Of a stretch of DNA of 12,236 bases, positions 1 through 6,576 are shown piece after piece. Source of the stretch: Desulfuromonadales bacterium (GTDB taxonomy: Bacteria > Desulfobacterota > Desulfuromonadia > Geobacterales > Pseudopelobacteraceae); assembly GCA_015688915.1 (NCBI GenBank), contig JAATGX010000006.1, positions 1 through 12,236 of the forward strand, written 5' to 3'. The position numbers were made by a program, and so were the translations under genes. The notes under the pieces are model-generated. The model worked only from the letters and a program-made list of their open reading frames with translations. It had not been told where the DNA came from and searched no databases. Positions within the stretch are counted from its first letter, which is position 1, and each line of letters starts with the position of its first letter.

Positions 1-375
1 GAAAAGGACGGCATCCTGGCTTGTTTCCTGGTGGCCGAGATGGTGGCCCGGGAGGGGAAAACGGTACGTGAATTGCTGGAGCGGCTCTACGCCTAGGTGG
101 GGAGATTCGTCACCCGCCGTGATAATCTCAAGCTGTCGCCCGCGCTGGAGCTTGCCTATGGCGACAAGATCAATACGGTTCCCGCCGAGGTTGCCGGGAC
201 AAAGGTCAGGGAGGTGATCAGGATCGATGGAACCAAGCTGCTGCTGGAAGACGGCAGTTGGCTGCTGTTCCGCAAGTCGGGCACCGAGCCGGTGGTGCGC
301 CTCTATGCTGAGGCGTCGACGGAGGCGCGGCTGACCCAGGTGATGGAGGCGGGGCGGCGGTTCATTCTGGGATAG
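1..375 (+). pseudogene. Phosphoglucomutase/phosphomannomutase family, C-terminal part, interrupted by an in-frame TAG
   Basis: Frame 1 is open from the left edge and reads EKDGILACFLVAEMVA, typical of the segment that follows the sugar-binding loop in the alpha-D-phosphohexomutase family. It reaches a TAG at 94-96. The same frame then continues without a shift (VGRFVTRRDNLKLSP) through the C-terminal domain IV, including the phosphate-binding loop FRKSGTEPVVRLYAEA, and ends at TAG 373-375. These enzymes interconvert hexose 1- and 6-phosphates for envelope sugar synthesis. Family members usually have an acidic or other residue where the TAG sits, so a single GAG-to-TAG change explains the break. 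A GTG at 97 could start a 92-codon ORF, but it has no Shine-Dalgarno sequence and would make only domain IV. Without domain IV the enzyme should be impaired. Family assignment is firm. Whether this is a pseudogene, a sequencing error or readthrough is open. The gene start lies outside the window. Confidence 0.8.
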
Positions 376-393
376 GTTCAAATTCTCGTAAAC

Positions 394-514
394 CTGCCAC
401 AGAAACACAGAGACACGGAGGAAGCACAGAGAGTTTGTCGAAATGTGCCTGCATCGAAATAAATTGCAGATACGTTGTAGGTTGATTGAGATCTTCTCTG
501 TGTCTCTGTGGCAG
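394..514. repeat. Imperfect inverted repeat, about 120 bp, in the gap before nifU
   Basis: The arm at 394-413 (CTGCCACAGAAACACAGAGA) and the reverse complement of 495-514 agree at 19 of 20 positions, separated by 81 bp. Three further matching bases (AAA) flank the arms after one mismatch. The arms are made of a CACAGAGACACAGAG-like run. It could be a small non-autonomous mobile or REP-like sequence, or a long-range RNA hairpin at the 5' end of the nifU transcript. There is no coding sequence in it and no convincing promoter was seen in the 376-556 gap. Confidence 0.6.
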
Positions 515-556
515 ATTTGTTTTTGCTTTTAATCAATCCATAAGGAGTAAGTAGCT

Positions 557-1429
557 ATGTGGGATTATACGCCAATCGTAAAAGATCATTTCCTGAACCC
601 CCGCAATGTGGGGGATATTCCCGATGCCGACGCTGTCGGCGAGGTGGGCAGCCTGGCCTGTGGCGATGCCCTCAAGCTGTATCTCAAGCTGGACGAGAAC
701 AAGGACAAGATCGTTGACGCCAGGTTCCAGACCTTCGGCTGCGCCAGCGCCATTGCGTCGTCATCGGCCCTGACCGAGATGGTCAAGGGAAAGACCCTGG
801 ACGAGGCGCTTGCCATCTCCAACCAGGAGATCGCCGACTTCCTGGGCGGGTTGCCGGAAGAGAAGATGCATTGTTCGGTGATGGGGCAGGAGGCGTTGGA
901 GGTGGCCATTGCCAAGTATCGCGGCCATGAGCTCCCCACCCATGATCACGACCATGATCACGGCCCGGCCTATCCCGACCAGGAAGGGACCATTGTCTGC
1001 AAATGTTTCGGCATCACCGACGTCTTCCTGAAAAAGGTGATCGAGACCAACCACCTGACCACGACGGAGCAGGTGACCCACTTTACCAAGGCCGGCGGCG
1101 GCTGCGGCGGCTGTATCCCCAGAATCAAGGAGTTGATCGACGAGGTCATGGGGGGGCATCCCCAGGAGCCGCGCAAGCGTCCTGAAAAACTCTCCAATAT
1201 GAAAAAGATGCAGTTGATCCAGGAGGTTCTGGAGAAAGACATCCGGCCGCTGTTGTGGGCTGACGGCGGTGACCTGGAGCTGATCGACATCGACGGCGCA
1301 AGGGTGCAGGTGGCCTTTCGCAAGGCCTGCGCCGGCTGCGCCTCGTCCGGCAATACCGCCCGCATGGTCGAGATCAAGCTGCGCGACCTGGTTGCCGAGG
1401 ATATCGTGGTCGAGGAGGTCTTTGCATGA
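557..1429 (+). CDS. nifU: NifU-type Fe-S cluster assembly scaffold, three-domain
   Basis: The 290-residue protein builds Fe-S clusters on a scaffold and passes them to apo-proteins in the cytosol. It has the full NifU layout. Residues 1-125 are the IscU-like domain with cluster-ligand cysteines C35 (LACGD, with D37), C62 (FGCAS) and C106. Residues 146-195 are a BFD-like [2Fe-2S] domain with C148, C150, C183 and C186. Residues 215-290 are the Nfu domain with the CAGC pair C258/C261 after DGGD. A histidine-rich linker (residues 129-135, alternating H and D) joins the first two domains and is encoded by a near-perfect 12-bp tandem duplication at 941-964. An AGGAG Shine-Dalgarno lies at 543-547, ten bases before the ATG. 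The stop overlaps the start of nifS in an ATGA, so the two are translationally coupled. No nitrogenase genes are in view, so this may be the general Fe-S assembly system, as in other NifUS-dependent anaerobes. Confidence 0.95.
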   Translation: MWDYTPIVKDHFLNPRNVGDIPDADAVGEVGSLACGDALKLYLKLDENKDKIVDARFQTFGCASAIASSSALTEMVKGKTLDEALAISNQEIADFLGGLPEEKMHCSVMGQEALEVAIAKYRGHELPTHDHDHDHGPAYPDQEGTIVCKCFGITDVFLKKVIETNHLTTTEQVTHFTKAGGGCGGCIPRIKELIDEVMGGHPQEPRKRPEKLSNMKKMQLIQEVLEKDIRPLLWADGGDLELIDIDGARVQVAFRKACAGCASSGNTARMVEIKLRDLVAEDIVVEEVFA

Positions 1430-2601
1430 AAGAGATCTATCTCGACAACAACGCCACCACCAAGGTGGACGAAGCGGTCTTCGAGGAGATGCGCCCCTAC
1501 TTCTGCGAGTTGTACGGCAACCCCAGTTCCATGCACTTCTTCGGGGGACAGGTCCAGCGCAAGGTCGATGAGGCGCGGAACCGGGTGGCGGCGCTTCTGG
1601 GCGCCTCGCCCGACGAGATCATGTTCACCGCCTGCGGCACCGAGAGCGACAACGCCGCCATCCGTTCGGCCTTGGAGGTCTTTCCCGAAAAGCGCCATGT
1701 CATCACCTCCCGTGTGGAGCATCCGGCCGTGCTGACCCAGTGCCGCAACCTGACCCAGAAAGGGTACCGGGTCAGCGAGATCGGCGTGGACGGCGATGGC
1801 AGGCTGGACATGGAAGAACTCAAGGCTACGGTGGATGATGATACCGCCATCGTGTCACTCATGTGGGCCAACAATGAGACCGGCGTGATCTTCCCGGTCG
1901 AGGAAGCGGCCGCCATTGCCAAGGCCAAGGGGGCGCTGTTCCATACCGACGCGGTCCAGGCGGTGGGCAAGATCGCGATCGACATGGCCGCCTCGCAGAT
2001 CGACATGTTGTCGCTCTCCGGCCACAAGCTGCATGCGCCCAAGGGGATCGGCGTGCTCTACCTGCGCCGCGGCACCCCGTTTCGCCCCTTCATGGTCGGC
2101 GGCCACCAGGAAAAGAACCGTCGCGCCGGAACGGAAAACTCGTCCGGCATCATCGCCCTGGGCAAGGCGTGCGAACTGGCCGGCCAGTACATGGCCCTGG
2201 AGAACAACCAGGTCAGGGCGCTGCGCGATCGCCTGCAGAACGAACTGATGGCCGTTATTCCCAACGCCCGCATCAATGGCGGCGCGGCCGAACGCCTGCC
2301 CAACACCACCTCCATAGCCTATGAATTCGTGGAGGGTGAGGCCATCCTGCTGCTGCTCAGCGAGCTGGGCGTCTGCGCCTCGTCGGGCAGCGCCTGCACC
2401 TCCGGTTCCCTGGAGCCGTCCCACGTCCTGCGTGCCATGGGGGTCCCCTTTACCTGCGCCCATGGTTCGATCCGCTTCTCCCTTTCGCGCTTCACCACCG
2501 ACGAGGAGATAGATACGGTCATCCGCGAACTGCCACCCATCATCGCCCGGCTGCGCCAGATGTCCCCCTTTGGGAGGGAATTCCTGAAGGCACAGGGGTA
2601 A
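1426..2601 (+). CDS. nifS: Cysteine desulfurase, NifS/IscS class
   Basis: This 391-residue PLP enzyme takes sulfur from L-cysteine, giving alanine and an enzyme persulfide that feeds the NifU scaffold. Visible landmarks are the N-terminal YLDNNATT, H99 (VEHP) stacking on the cofactor, D175 and Q178 (HTDAVQ), the PLP Schiff-base lysine K201 in SGHKLHAPKG, and the catalytic cysteine C324 in the loop SSGSACTSG. That loop marks a group I (NifS/IscS) rather than a SufS-type enzyme. Length is normal for the family. The ATG overlaps the nifU stop by 4 bp and its Shine-Dalgarno is within the nifU 3' end, so expression should be coupled at about equal levels. The adjacent NifU partner makes NifS the better name than IscS. 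A probable terminator follows the gene. Confidence 0.95.
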   Translation: MKEIYLDNNATTKVDEAVFEEMRPYFCELYGNPSSMHFFGGQVQRKVDEARNRVAALLGASPDEIMFTACGTESDNAAIRSALEVFPEKRHVITSRVEHPAVLTQCRNLTQKGYRVSEIGVDGDGRLDMEELKATVDDDTAIVSLMWANNETGVIFPVEEAAAIAKAKGALFHTDAVQAVGKIAIDMAASQIDMLSLSGHKLHAPKGIGVLYLRRGTPFRPFMVGGHQEKNRRAGTENSSGIIALGKACELAGQYMALENNQVRALRDRLQNELMAVIPNARINGGAAERLPNTTSIAYEFVEGEAILLLLSELGVCASSGSACTSGSLEPSHVLRAMGVPFTCAHGSIRFSLSRFTTDEEIDTVIRELPPIIARLRQMSPFGREFLKAQG

Positions 2602-2620
2602 CAGGGCTTGTGAATCCGTT

Positions 2621-2663
2621 GACAAGGGGCGACTGTATGTTATGGCCGCCCTTTGTCTTTTCT
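2621..2663 (+). terminator. Probable intrinsic terminator after nifUS
   Basis: An 11-bp stem (2621-2631 pairing with 2647-2657, one G-U pair) with a 15-nt loop is followed by TTTTCT. It starts 19 bp after the nifS stop. The long loop and short U run make it weaker than a classical terminator, but its position fits the end of the nifUS transcript and it separates that unit from sucB. Confidence 0.6.
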
Positions 2664-2690
2664 GGAAAATCCGTCAAAGTACGCTAGAAT
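2663..2690 (+). promoter_or_regulatory. Possible sigma-70 promoter for the E2/E3 pair
   Basis: TGGAAA (2663-2668) as -35 and TAGAAT (2685-2690) as -10, with a 16-bp spacer, match 4 and 5 of 6 consensus positions. The site lies just after the nifUS terminator and about 45 bp before the E2 start. It is supported only by motif and position. Confidence 0.35.
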
Positions 2691-2734
2691 GAAAACTGTT
2701 CAGGTGTGAACCTATAGTTACGGGGGAGTTGTCC

Positions 2735-4015
2735 ATGGAGATACGTATTCCCGAGGTTGGCGAGTCGGTCCGCGAGGCGCTTCTGGCCAAGTGGTTTAAA
2801 AAGAATGGCGAGGCGGTAAAAAAGGACGAGCCGCTGTGCGAGATCGAGACCGACAAGATCACGTTGGACATTGCCGCGGATACGGCCGGAACCCTGTCCA
2901 TCACGGTGGCCGAGGGGACAACGGTCAAGATCGGCACGGTCATCGGTTCGATCGATGGACAGGCCGCCGCGCTCCAGTCCCCGGCAGGCGCACCCGCGGC
3001 ACCGGTCCCCCCCGCGCCGGCCGAAGCGGAGATCACGTCCACGGCATCGTCTCCCGCGGCCCGTCGCGAAATGCGTGAACTGGGGATTGACCCCGGAACC
3101 GTTGCCGGTACGGGCAAGGGAGGGCGGATTACCCTGGACGACCTGTCTACGCCCCGCCGGCCGCCTGAAGCCACTGCGGCTCCAGCCCCTCCGGAACCTC
3201 AGCCCGCTCTTGCGGCCGCATCACCAGCAGCGCCTCCCCGGCCGGTTGCACCGACACCGGTTCAGACTGAATCCCTTGGCTCGGTAAAGTCCGAAGAGGC
3301 GCCGGTCTATGCCGGTGGCCGGGATGAGCGGCGGCCCATGTCACCCCTTCGCCGGCGCATAGCCGAACGTCTGCTGGCGGCCCGCCAGCAGACCGCCATG
3401 CTGACCACCTTCAACGAAGCCGACCTGGGTCACATCAAGACCCTGAGGGAAAAATACCGCGAACACTTCCAGCAACGTCACGGGGTCAGCCTGGGGTACA
3501 TGTCGTTTTTCGTCAAGGCCTGCGTCGAGGCGCTGCGCGAGTTTCCGGCCGTGAACGCCAGCATCGACGGCAACGACATCGTCTATCACCATTACTACGA
3601 CCTGGGCATCGCCATCGGCGGTGAAAAGGGGCTGGTGGTGCCGGTACTGCGCGACGCGGATCGCCTCCATCTCCACGAGATCGAACAGGCCATCCCGGCA
3701 TTCGTGGAAAAGATCAAGACCAACACGCTGGCCATTGCCGATCTTGAAGGGGGAACGTTCACCATCTCCAATGGCGGCGTGTACGGTTCCATGCTCTCCA
3801 CCCCCATCATCAACCCGCCCCAGAGCGCGGTGCTCGGCATGCACGCCATCCAGGACCGGCCGGTGGTGCGGGACGGGCAGATCGTGATCCGTCCCATGAT
3901 GTACCTGGCGCTCTCCTACGACCACCGCATCATCGACGGCCGGGAGGCGGTGCAGTTCCTGAAGAAGGTGAAGGAATACGTGGAAGACCCGGAAGAATTA
4001 TTACTGGAGGGATAA
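2735..4015 (+). CDS. sucB: Dihydrolipoamide acyltransferase E2, 2-oxoglutarate dehydrogenase type (succinyltransferase)
   Basis: E2 is the core subunit of a 2-oxo acid dehydrogenase complex and moves the acyl group from lipoyl-lysine to CoA. In this 426-residue protein, residues 1-75 form a lipoyl domain with the lipoylated K41 (ETDKI). An Ala/Pro-rich linker leads to a peripheral subunit-binding domain near 106-137, then a second long Ala/Pro linker (138-198). The catalytic domain (200-426) carries the active site SYDHRIIDG with H397 and D401. The run TFTISNGGVYGSMLSTPIIN is characteristic of succinyl- rather than acetyltransferases. The start is placed at the ATG at 2735, with GGGGGAG at 2722-2728 at good distance; an in-frame TTG at 2729 would overlap the Shine-Dalgarno. 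The E3 gene follows after one base. No E1 (sucA) lies next to it in the window. Confidence 0.92.
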   Translation: MEIRIPEVGESVREALLAKWFKKNGEAVKKDEPLCEIETDKITLDIAADTAGTLSITVAEGTTVKIGTVIGSIDGQAAALQSPAGAPAAPVPPAPAEAEITSTASSPAARREMRELGIDPGTVAGTGKGGRITLDDLSTPRRPPEATAAPAPPEPQPALAAASPAAPPRPVAPTPVQTESLGSVKSEEAPVYAGGRDERRPMSPLRRRIAERLLAARQQTAMLTTFNEADLGHIKTLREKYREHFQQRHGVSLGYMSFFVKACVEALREFPAVNASIDGNDIVYHHYYDLGIAIGGEKGLVVPVLRDADRLHLHEIEQAIPAFVEKIKTNTLAIADLEGGTFTISNGGVYGSMLSTPIINPPQSAVLGMHAIQDRPVVRDGQIVIRPMMYLALSYDHRIIDGREAVQFLKKVKEYVEDPEELLLEG

Positions 4016-4016
4016 C

Positions 4017-5453
4017 ATGGCTGAGCAAGACTACGACTTGATCATCATCGGTGCTGGTCCCGGGGGGTATGTGGCGGCCATCCGCGCCAGCCAGCTCGGC
4101 TTCAGGGTTGCCGTGGTGGAGAAGCGGGAAACCCTGGGCGGCGTCTGTCTCAACGAGGGGTGCATCCCCAGCAAGGCGCTGCTGGATTCCAGCGAGCTGT
4201 TTGCCCTGGCGTGCGACCGCTTCCCGGTCCACGGCATCGTCATCGATCCCCCCCGGCTCGACCTGGATGCCCTGCTGCGCCGTAAGGATGACGTGGTGAA
4301 AAAGAATACCGAGGGCATCGCCTACCTCTTCAAAAAGAACGGCATTGCCTGGATAAACGGCGCGGCGCGGCTTGCCGGCCGGGGTGCGGACGGCAACCAC
4401 CAGGTTCAGGTGACGCCGCTGGCGGTGGGGGAAGGGAGTTCTGCCGCAACCGTGACGCTCGGCGCGCCCAAGGTCGTGCTTGCCACCGGCAGCGAGGCCG
4501 CCGCCTTGCCGGACATCCCCTTTGACGGCACGGTGGTGGTCAGCGCCCGCGAGGCGCTCTGCTTTGATCAGCTTCCCGAGCACCTGGTGGTTGCCGGTGC
4601 CGGATTTATCGGCCTGGAGATGGGTTCGGTCTGGCGCCGCCTGGGGAGCCGGGTAACGGTGATGGAGATGCTGCCCCAGATCCTCCCCACCATGGACCGG
4701 CAGGCGGCCGACACGATCCAGCGCAGCCTGCGCAAGCAGGGGATCCAGTTCAAGCTGGAGACGCGCATCACCGGTCTGCGCCGCATCGGCCACAAGGCAA
4801 TCGTCCAGTTCAACTCCGGGGCCGGCGGCGAGGAGATCGATTGCGACCGGTTGCTGGTGGCTGTCGGCCGGAAGCCGCTCACGGCCGGGCTCGGCCTTGA
4901 TGAGGCGGGCATCACGCTGGACGGGCGGGGCAGGGTGGTTGTGGACGATGACTACCAGACCTCGGTGGCGGGCATCCATGCCATCGGCGATCTTGTGTCC
5001 GGCCCGATGCTGGCCCACAAGGCGTCCGAGGAGGGTGTGGTCTGCGTGGAGCGGATGGCCGGTCAGAAGAGTGTCGTGGAATATGAGTATATCCCCGGTG
5101 TCGTCTATACCTGGCCGGAAGGGGCCTGCGTGGGGCAGACCGAGGAACAGCTCAAGGCGGCCGCCATCCCCTACAACGCGGGCCGGTTCAATTTCGCCGC
5201 CCTGGGGCGGGCGCGCTGCATGGACGAGATCGAAGGCTTCGTCAAGATCCTTGCCCACGCGGACACCGACCGGGTGCTCGGTGTCCATATCGTCGGGCCG
5301 CGGGCCTCGGACCTGATCGCCGAGGCGGTCAGCGTCATGAGCTTCGGTGGCACGGCCCGTGACATCGCCCTGACCTGCCACGCCCATCCGACCCTGACGG
5401 AGGCCATGAAAGAGGCGGCGCTGGACGTGCACAAGGAAGCTATTCACGCATAG
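4017..5453 (+). CDS. lpdA: Dihydrolipoamide dehydrogenase E3
   Basis: This FAD enzyme reoxidises the dihydrolipoyl groups of the E2 subunit and makes NADH; it works as a homodimer. The 478-residue protein shows the N-terminal FAD-binding GAGPGG (12-17), the redox disulfide C44/C49 in GGVCLNEGCIPSK, the NAD-binding GAGFIG (194-199), the second FAD motif HAIGDL (321-326), and the C-terminal catalytic pair H457/E462 in HAHPTLTEAM. All catalytic residues and the length are normal. It begins one base after the sucB stop, with GGAGGG as Shine-Dalgarno inside the sucB end, so the two are one operon and probably one complex. E3 proteins can also serve pyruvate dehydrogenase or the glycine cleavage system, but this neighbour favours the 2-oxoglutarate complex. 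A palindromic element follows the stop. Confidence 0.95.
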   Translation: MAEQDYDLIIIGAGPGGYVAAIRASQLGFRVAVVEKRETLGGVCLNEGCIPSKALLDSSELFALACDRFPVHGIVIDPPRLDLDALLRRKDDVVKKNTEGIAYLFKKNGIAWINGAARLAGRGADGNHQVQVTPLAVGEGSSAATVTLGAPKVVLATGSEAAALPDIPFDGTVVVSAREALCFDQLPEHLVVAGAGFIGLEMGSVWRRLGSRVTVMEMLPQILPTMDRQAADTIQRSLRKQGIQFKLETRITGLRRIGHKAIVQFNSGAGGEEIDCDRLLVAVGRKPLTAGLGLDEAGITLDGRGRVVVDDDYQTSVAGIHAIGDLVSGPMLAHKASEEGVVCVERMAGQKSVVEYEYIPGVVYTWPEGACVGQTEEQLKAAAIPYNAGRFNFAALGRARCMDEIEGFVKILAHADTDRVLGVHIVGPRASDLIAEAVSVMSFGGTARDIALTCHAHPTLTEAMKEAALDVHKEAIHA

Positions 5454-5462
5454 AGATCGTAA

Positions 5463-5605
5463 TAATTCCAATAGGCATTCAAGCTGACACCTTACCACCC
5501 CTGGCCCCTCCTGAAACAGGAGGGGGGAGTATAAACTCCCCTCCTTGATAAGGAGAGGTTGGGGGTGGTCGCTTTTGGTGTCAGCTTGAATGCAACTTGG
5601 AATAA
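5463..5605. repeat. Palindromic intergenic element (MITE/REP-like) with nested hairpins
   Basis: A perfect 17-bp inverted repeat (5475-5491 and 5577-5593, GCATTCAAGCTGACACC) forms the inner ends. A further 7-bp match (5465-5471 with 5597-5603, ATTCCAA) lies outside it. Inside are ACCACCCC and GGGGTGGT as a third pair of arms, a 9-bp hairpin with AAA loop (5505-5525), and a 6-bp hairpin with GAT loop (5541-5555). The whole 140-bp sequence can fold as one long cruciform or RNA structure. It sits between lpdA and the hydrolase gene and may act as an mRNA boundary, although no U run marks a classical terminator. The build resembles non-autonomous repeat elements. No transposase is nearby and no second copy is in the window. 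Confidence 0.75.
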
Positions 5606-5625
5606 ATGACAACCAGGGAGTTTCC

Positions 5626-6417
5626 ATGAAAGCGACTATCAACGGCATTTCCCTCTCTTACGGCGACCGGGGAAAAGGGCTTCCCCTGGTCCTGATCCAC
5701 GGCTTTCCCCTCTGCCGCACGATGTGGCGACCCCAGGCAGAGGCGCTGTCCAAGACCGGTTGCCGCGTCATCACGCCCGATCTCCGCGGCTTCGGGGAGA
5801 GTGAATCGGGCTCGGATACGGTGAGCATGGATGTCTATGCCGACGACATCGTGGCGCTCCTGGACCATCTGGGGATCGACAAGGCCGTCGTGGGGGGAAT
5901 GTCCATGGGCGGCTATGTGCTCCTGAACCTGCTGGAGCGTTATCCGGACCGGGTGGCCGCTCCGCTGTTCATCGTCACCAAGGCTGGCGGTGACGATGAA
6001 GCGGGCAAGGCCAGGCGGACGGCCCTGGCCGAGGCTGCCCGCAGCCAGGGGAGCCTGCCGGTGGCCGAGGCGTTCCGCAGTGTCCTGTTCGCTCCCGTAA
6101 CCCTGGCGGACGACCCCGGACTGGTCAACGAGGTGTTCGGCTGGATGCGGGCGACCGCCCCTTTTGGTGCGGCCGCCGGGCTCATCGCCATGCGGGACCG
6201 GAAGGATTATACCACCCTGCTCGACGCCTTCGGCCAGCCGGCCCTGGTGATCTGCGCCGACCAGGACCAGGCCATACCTCAGGACAACTCGCGGATCATC
6301 GCGGAAGGGCTTCCGGATGCGAAGCTGTGTGTAATCCCGGGTGGCGGGCACATGGTGAACCTGGAGCAGCCGCAGGCCTTCAACAAGGCCGTGGTGGAGT
6401 TCATGGCCGGGTTGTGA
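5626..6417 (+). CDS. Alpha/beta hydrolase, substrate unknown
   Basis: The 263-residue protein is a single-domain alpha/beta-hydrolase fold enzyme of the epoxide hydrolase/esterase/enol-lactonase kind, probably cytosolic since no signal peptide is visible. It has the oxyanion-hole HGFP at 25-28, the DLRGFGES strand-turn at 52-59, the nucleophile S93 in GMSMGG, the acid D214 (DQAIP) and the catalytic H242 in GGGHMVNLE. The triad is complete, so it should be active. Sequence alone does not settle the substrate; related proteins are often labelled 3-oxoadipate enol-lactonase-like or BioH-like without proof. The ATG at 5626 is chosen because CAGGGAG lies 5-6 bases upstream. An in-frame ATG at 5590 would begin inside the palindromic element and has no Shine-Dalgarno. 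The gene appears to stand alone, between the repeat and the ppx promoter. Confidence 0.88.
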   Translation: MKATINGISLSYGDRGKGLPLVLIHGFPLCRTMWRPQAEALSKTGCRVITPDLRGFGESESGSDTVSMDVYADDIVALLDHLGIDKAVVGGMSMGGYVLLNLLERYPDRVAAPLFIVTKAGGDDEAGKARRTALAEAARSQGSLPVAEAFRSVLFAPVTLADDPGLVNEVFGWMRATAPFGAAAGLIAMRDRKDYTTLLDAFGQPALVICADQDQAIPQDNSRIIAEGLPDAKLCVIPGGGHMVNLEQPQAFNKAVVEFMAGL

Positions 6418-6505
6418 AAGGGATCGACGAAACAAAGAGATGACGGAACTGTCGGCCAGCTCCCCCGTGTCACGGAATCGTTACAATAATGGACGGTTTC
6501 GGCCA

Positions 6506-6533
6506 GTGACTTTTTCAGGTAACCGGGTATACT
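6506..6533 (+). promoter_or_regulatory. Probable sigma-70 promoter for the Ppx/GppA gene
   Basis: GTGACT (6506-6511) and TATACT (6528-6533) are separated by 16 bp and match 4 and 5 of 6 consensus positions. The -10 lies 43 bp before the ATG at 6577. No other good hexamer pair was seen in the 6418-6576 gap. Confidence 0.45.
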
Positions 6534-6576
6534 GCATGTTCACGGAAGGCAGAACGACTGAACGAACGAGGCAGCA

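Noticed and set aside
97..375. Free-standing 92-codon gene starting at GTG 97
   Set aside because: No Shine-Dalgarno is present and the same frame upstream encodes the preceding part of the mutase; it is the downstream fragment of an interrupted gene.
2644..2660. Sigma-54-like TGGC...TTGT between nifS and sucB
   Set aside because: The -12 GC is replaced by GT; the sequence is better explained as part of the terminator stem.
3930..5648. 572-codon open frame on the minus strand opposite lpdA
   Set aside because: It lies opposite a fully recognisable E3 gene with all catalytic motifs, has a low-complexity His/Gln/Gly/Arg-rich composition typical of antisense frames in GC-rich DNA, and shows no domain.
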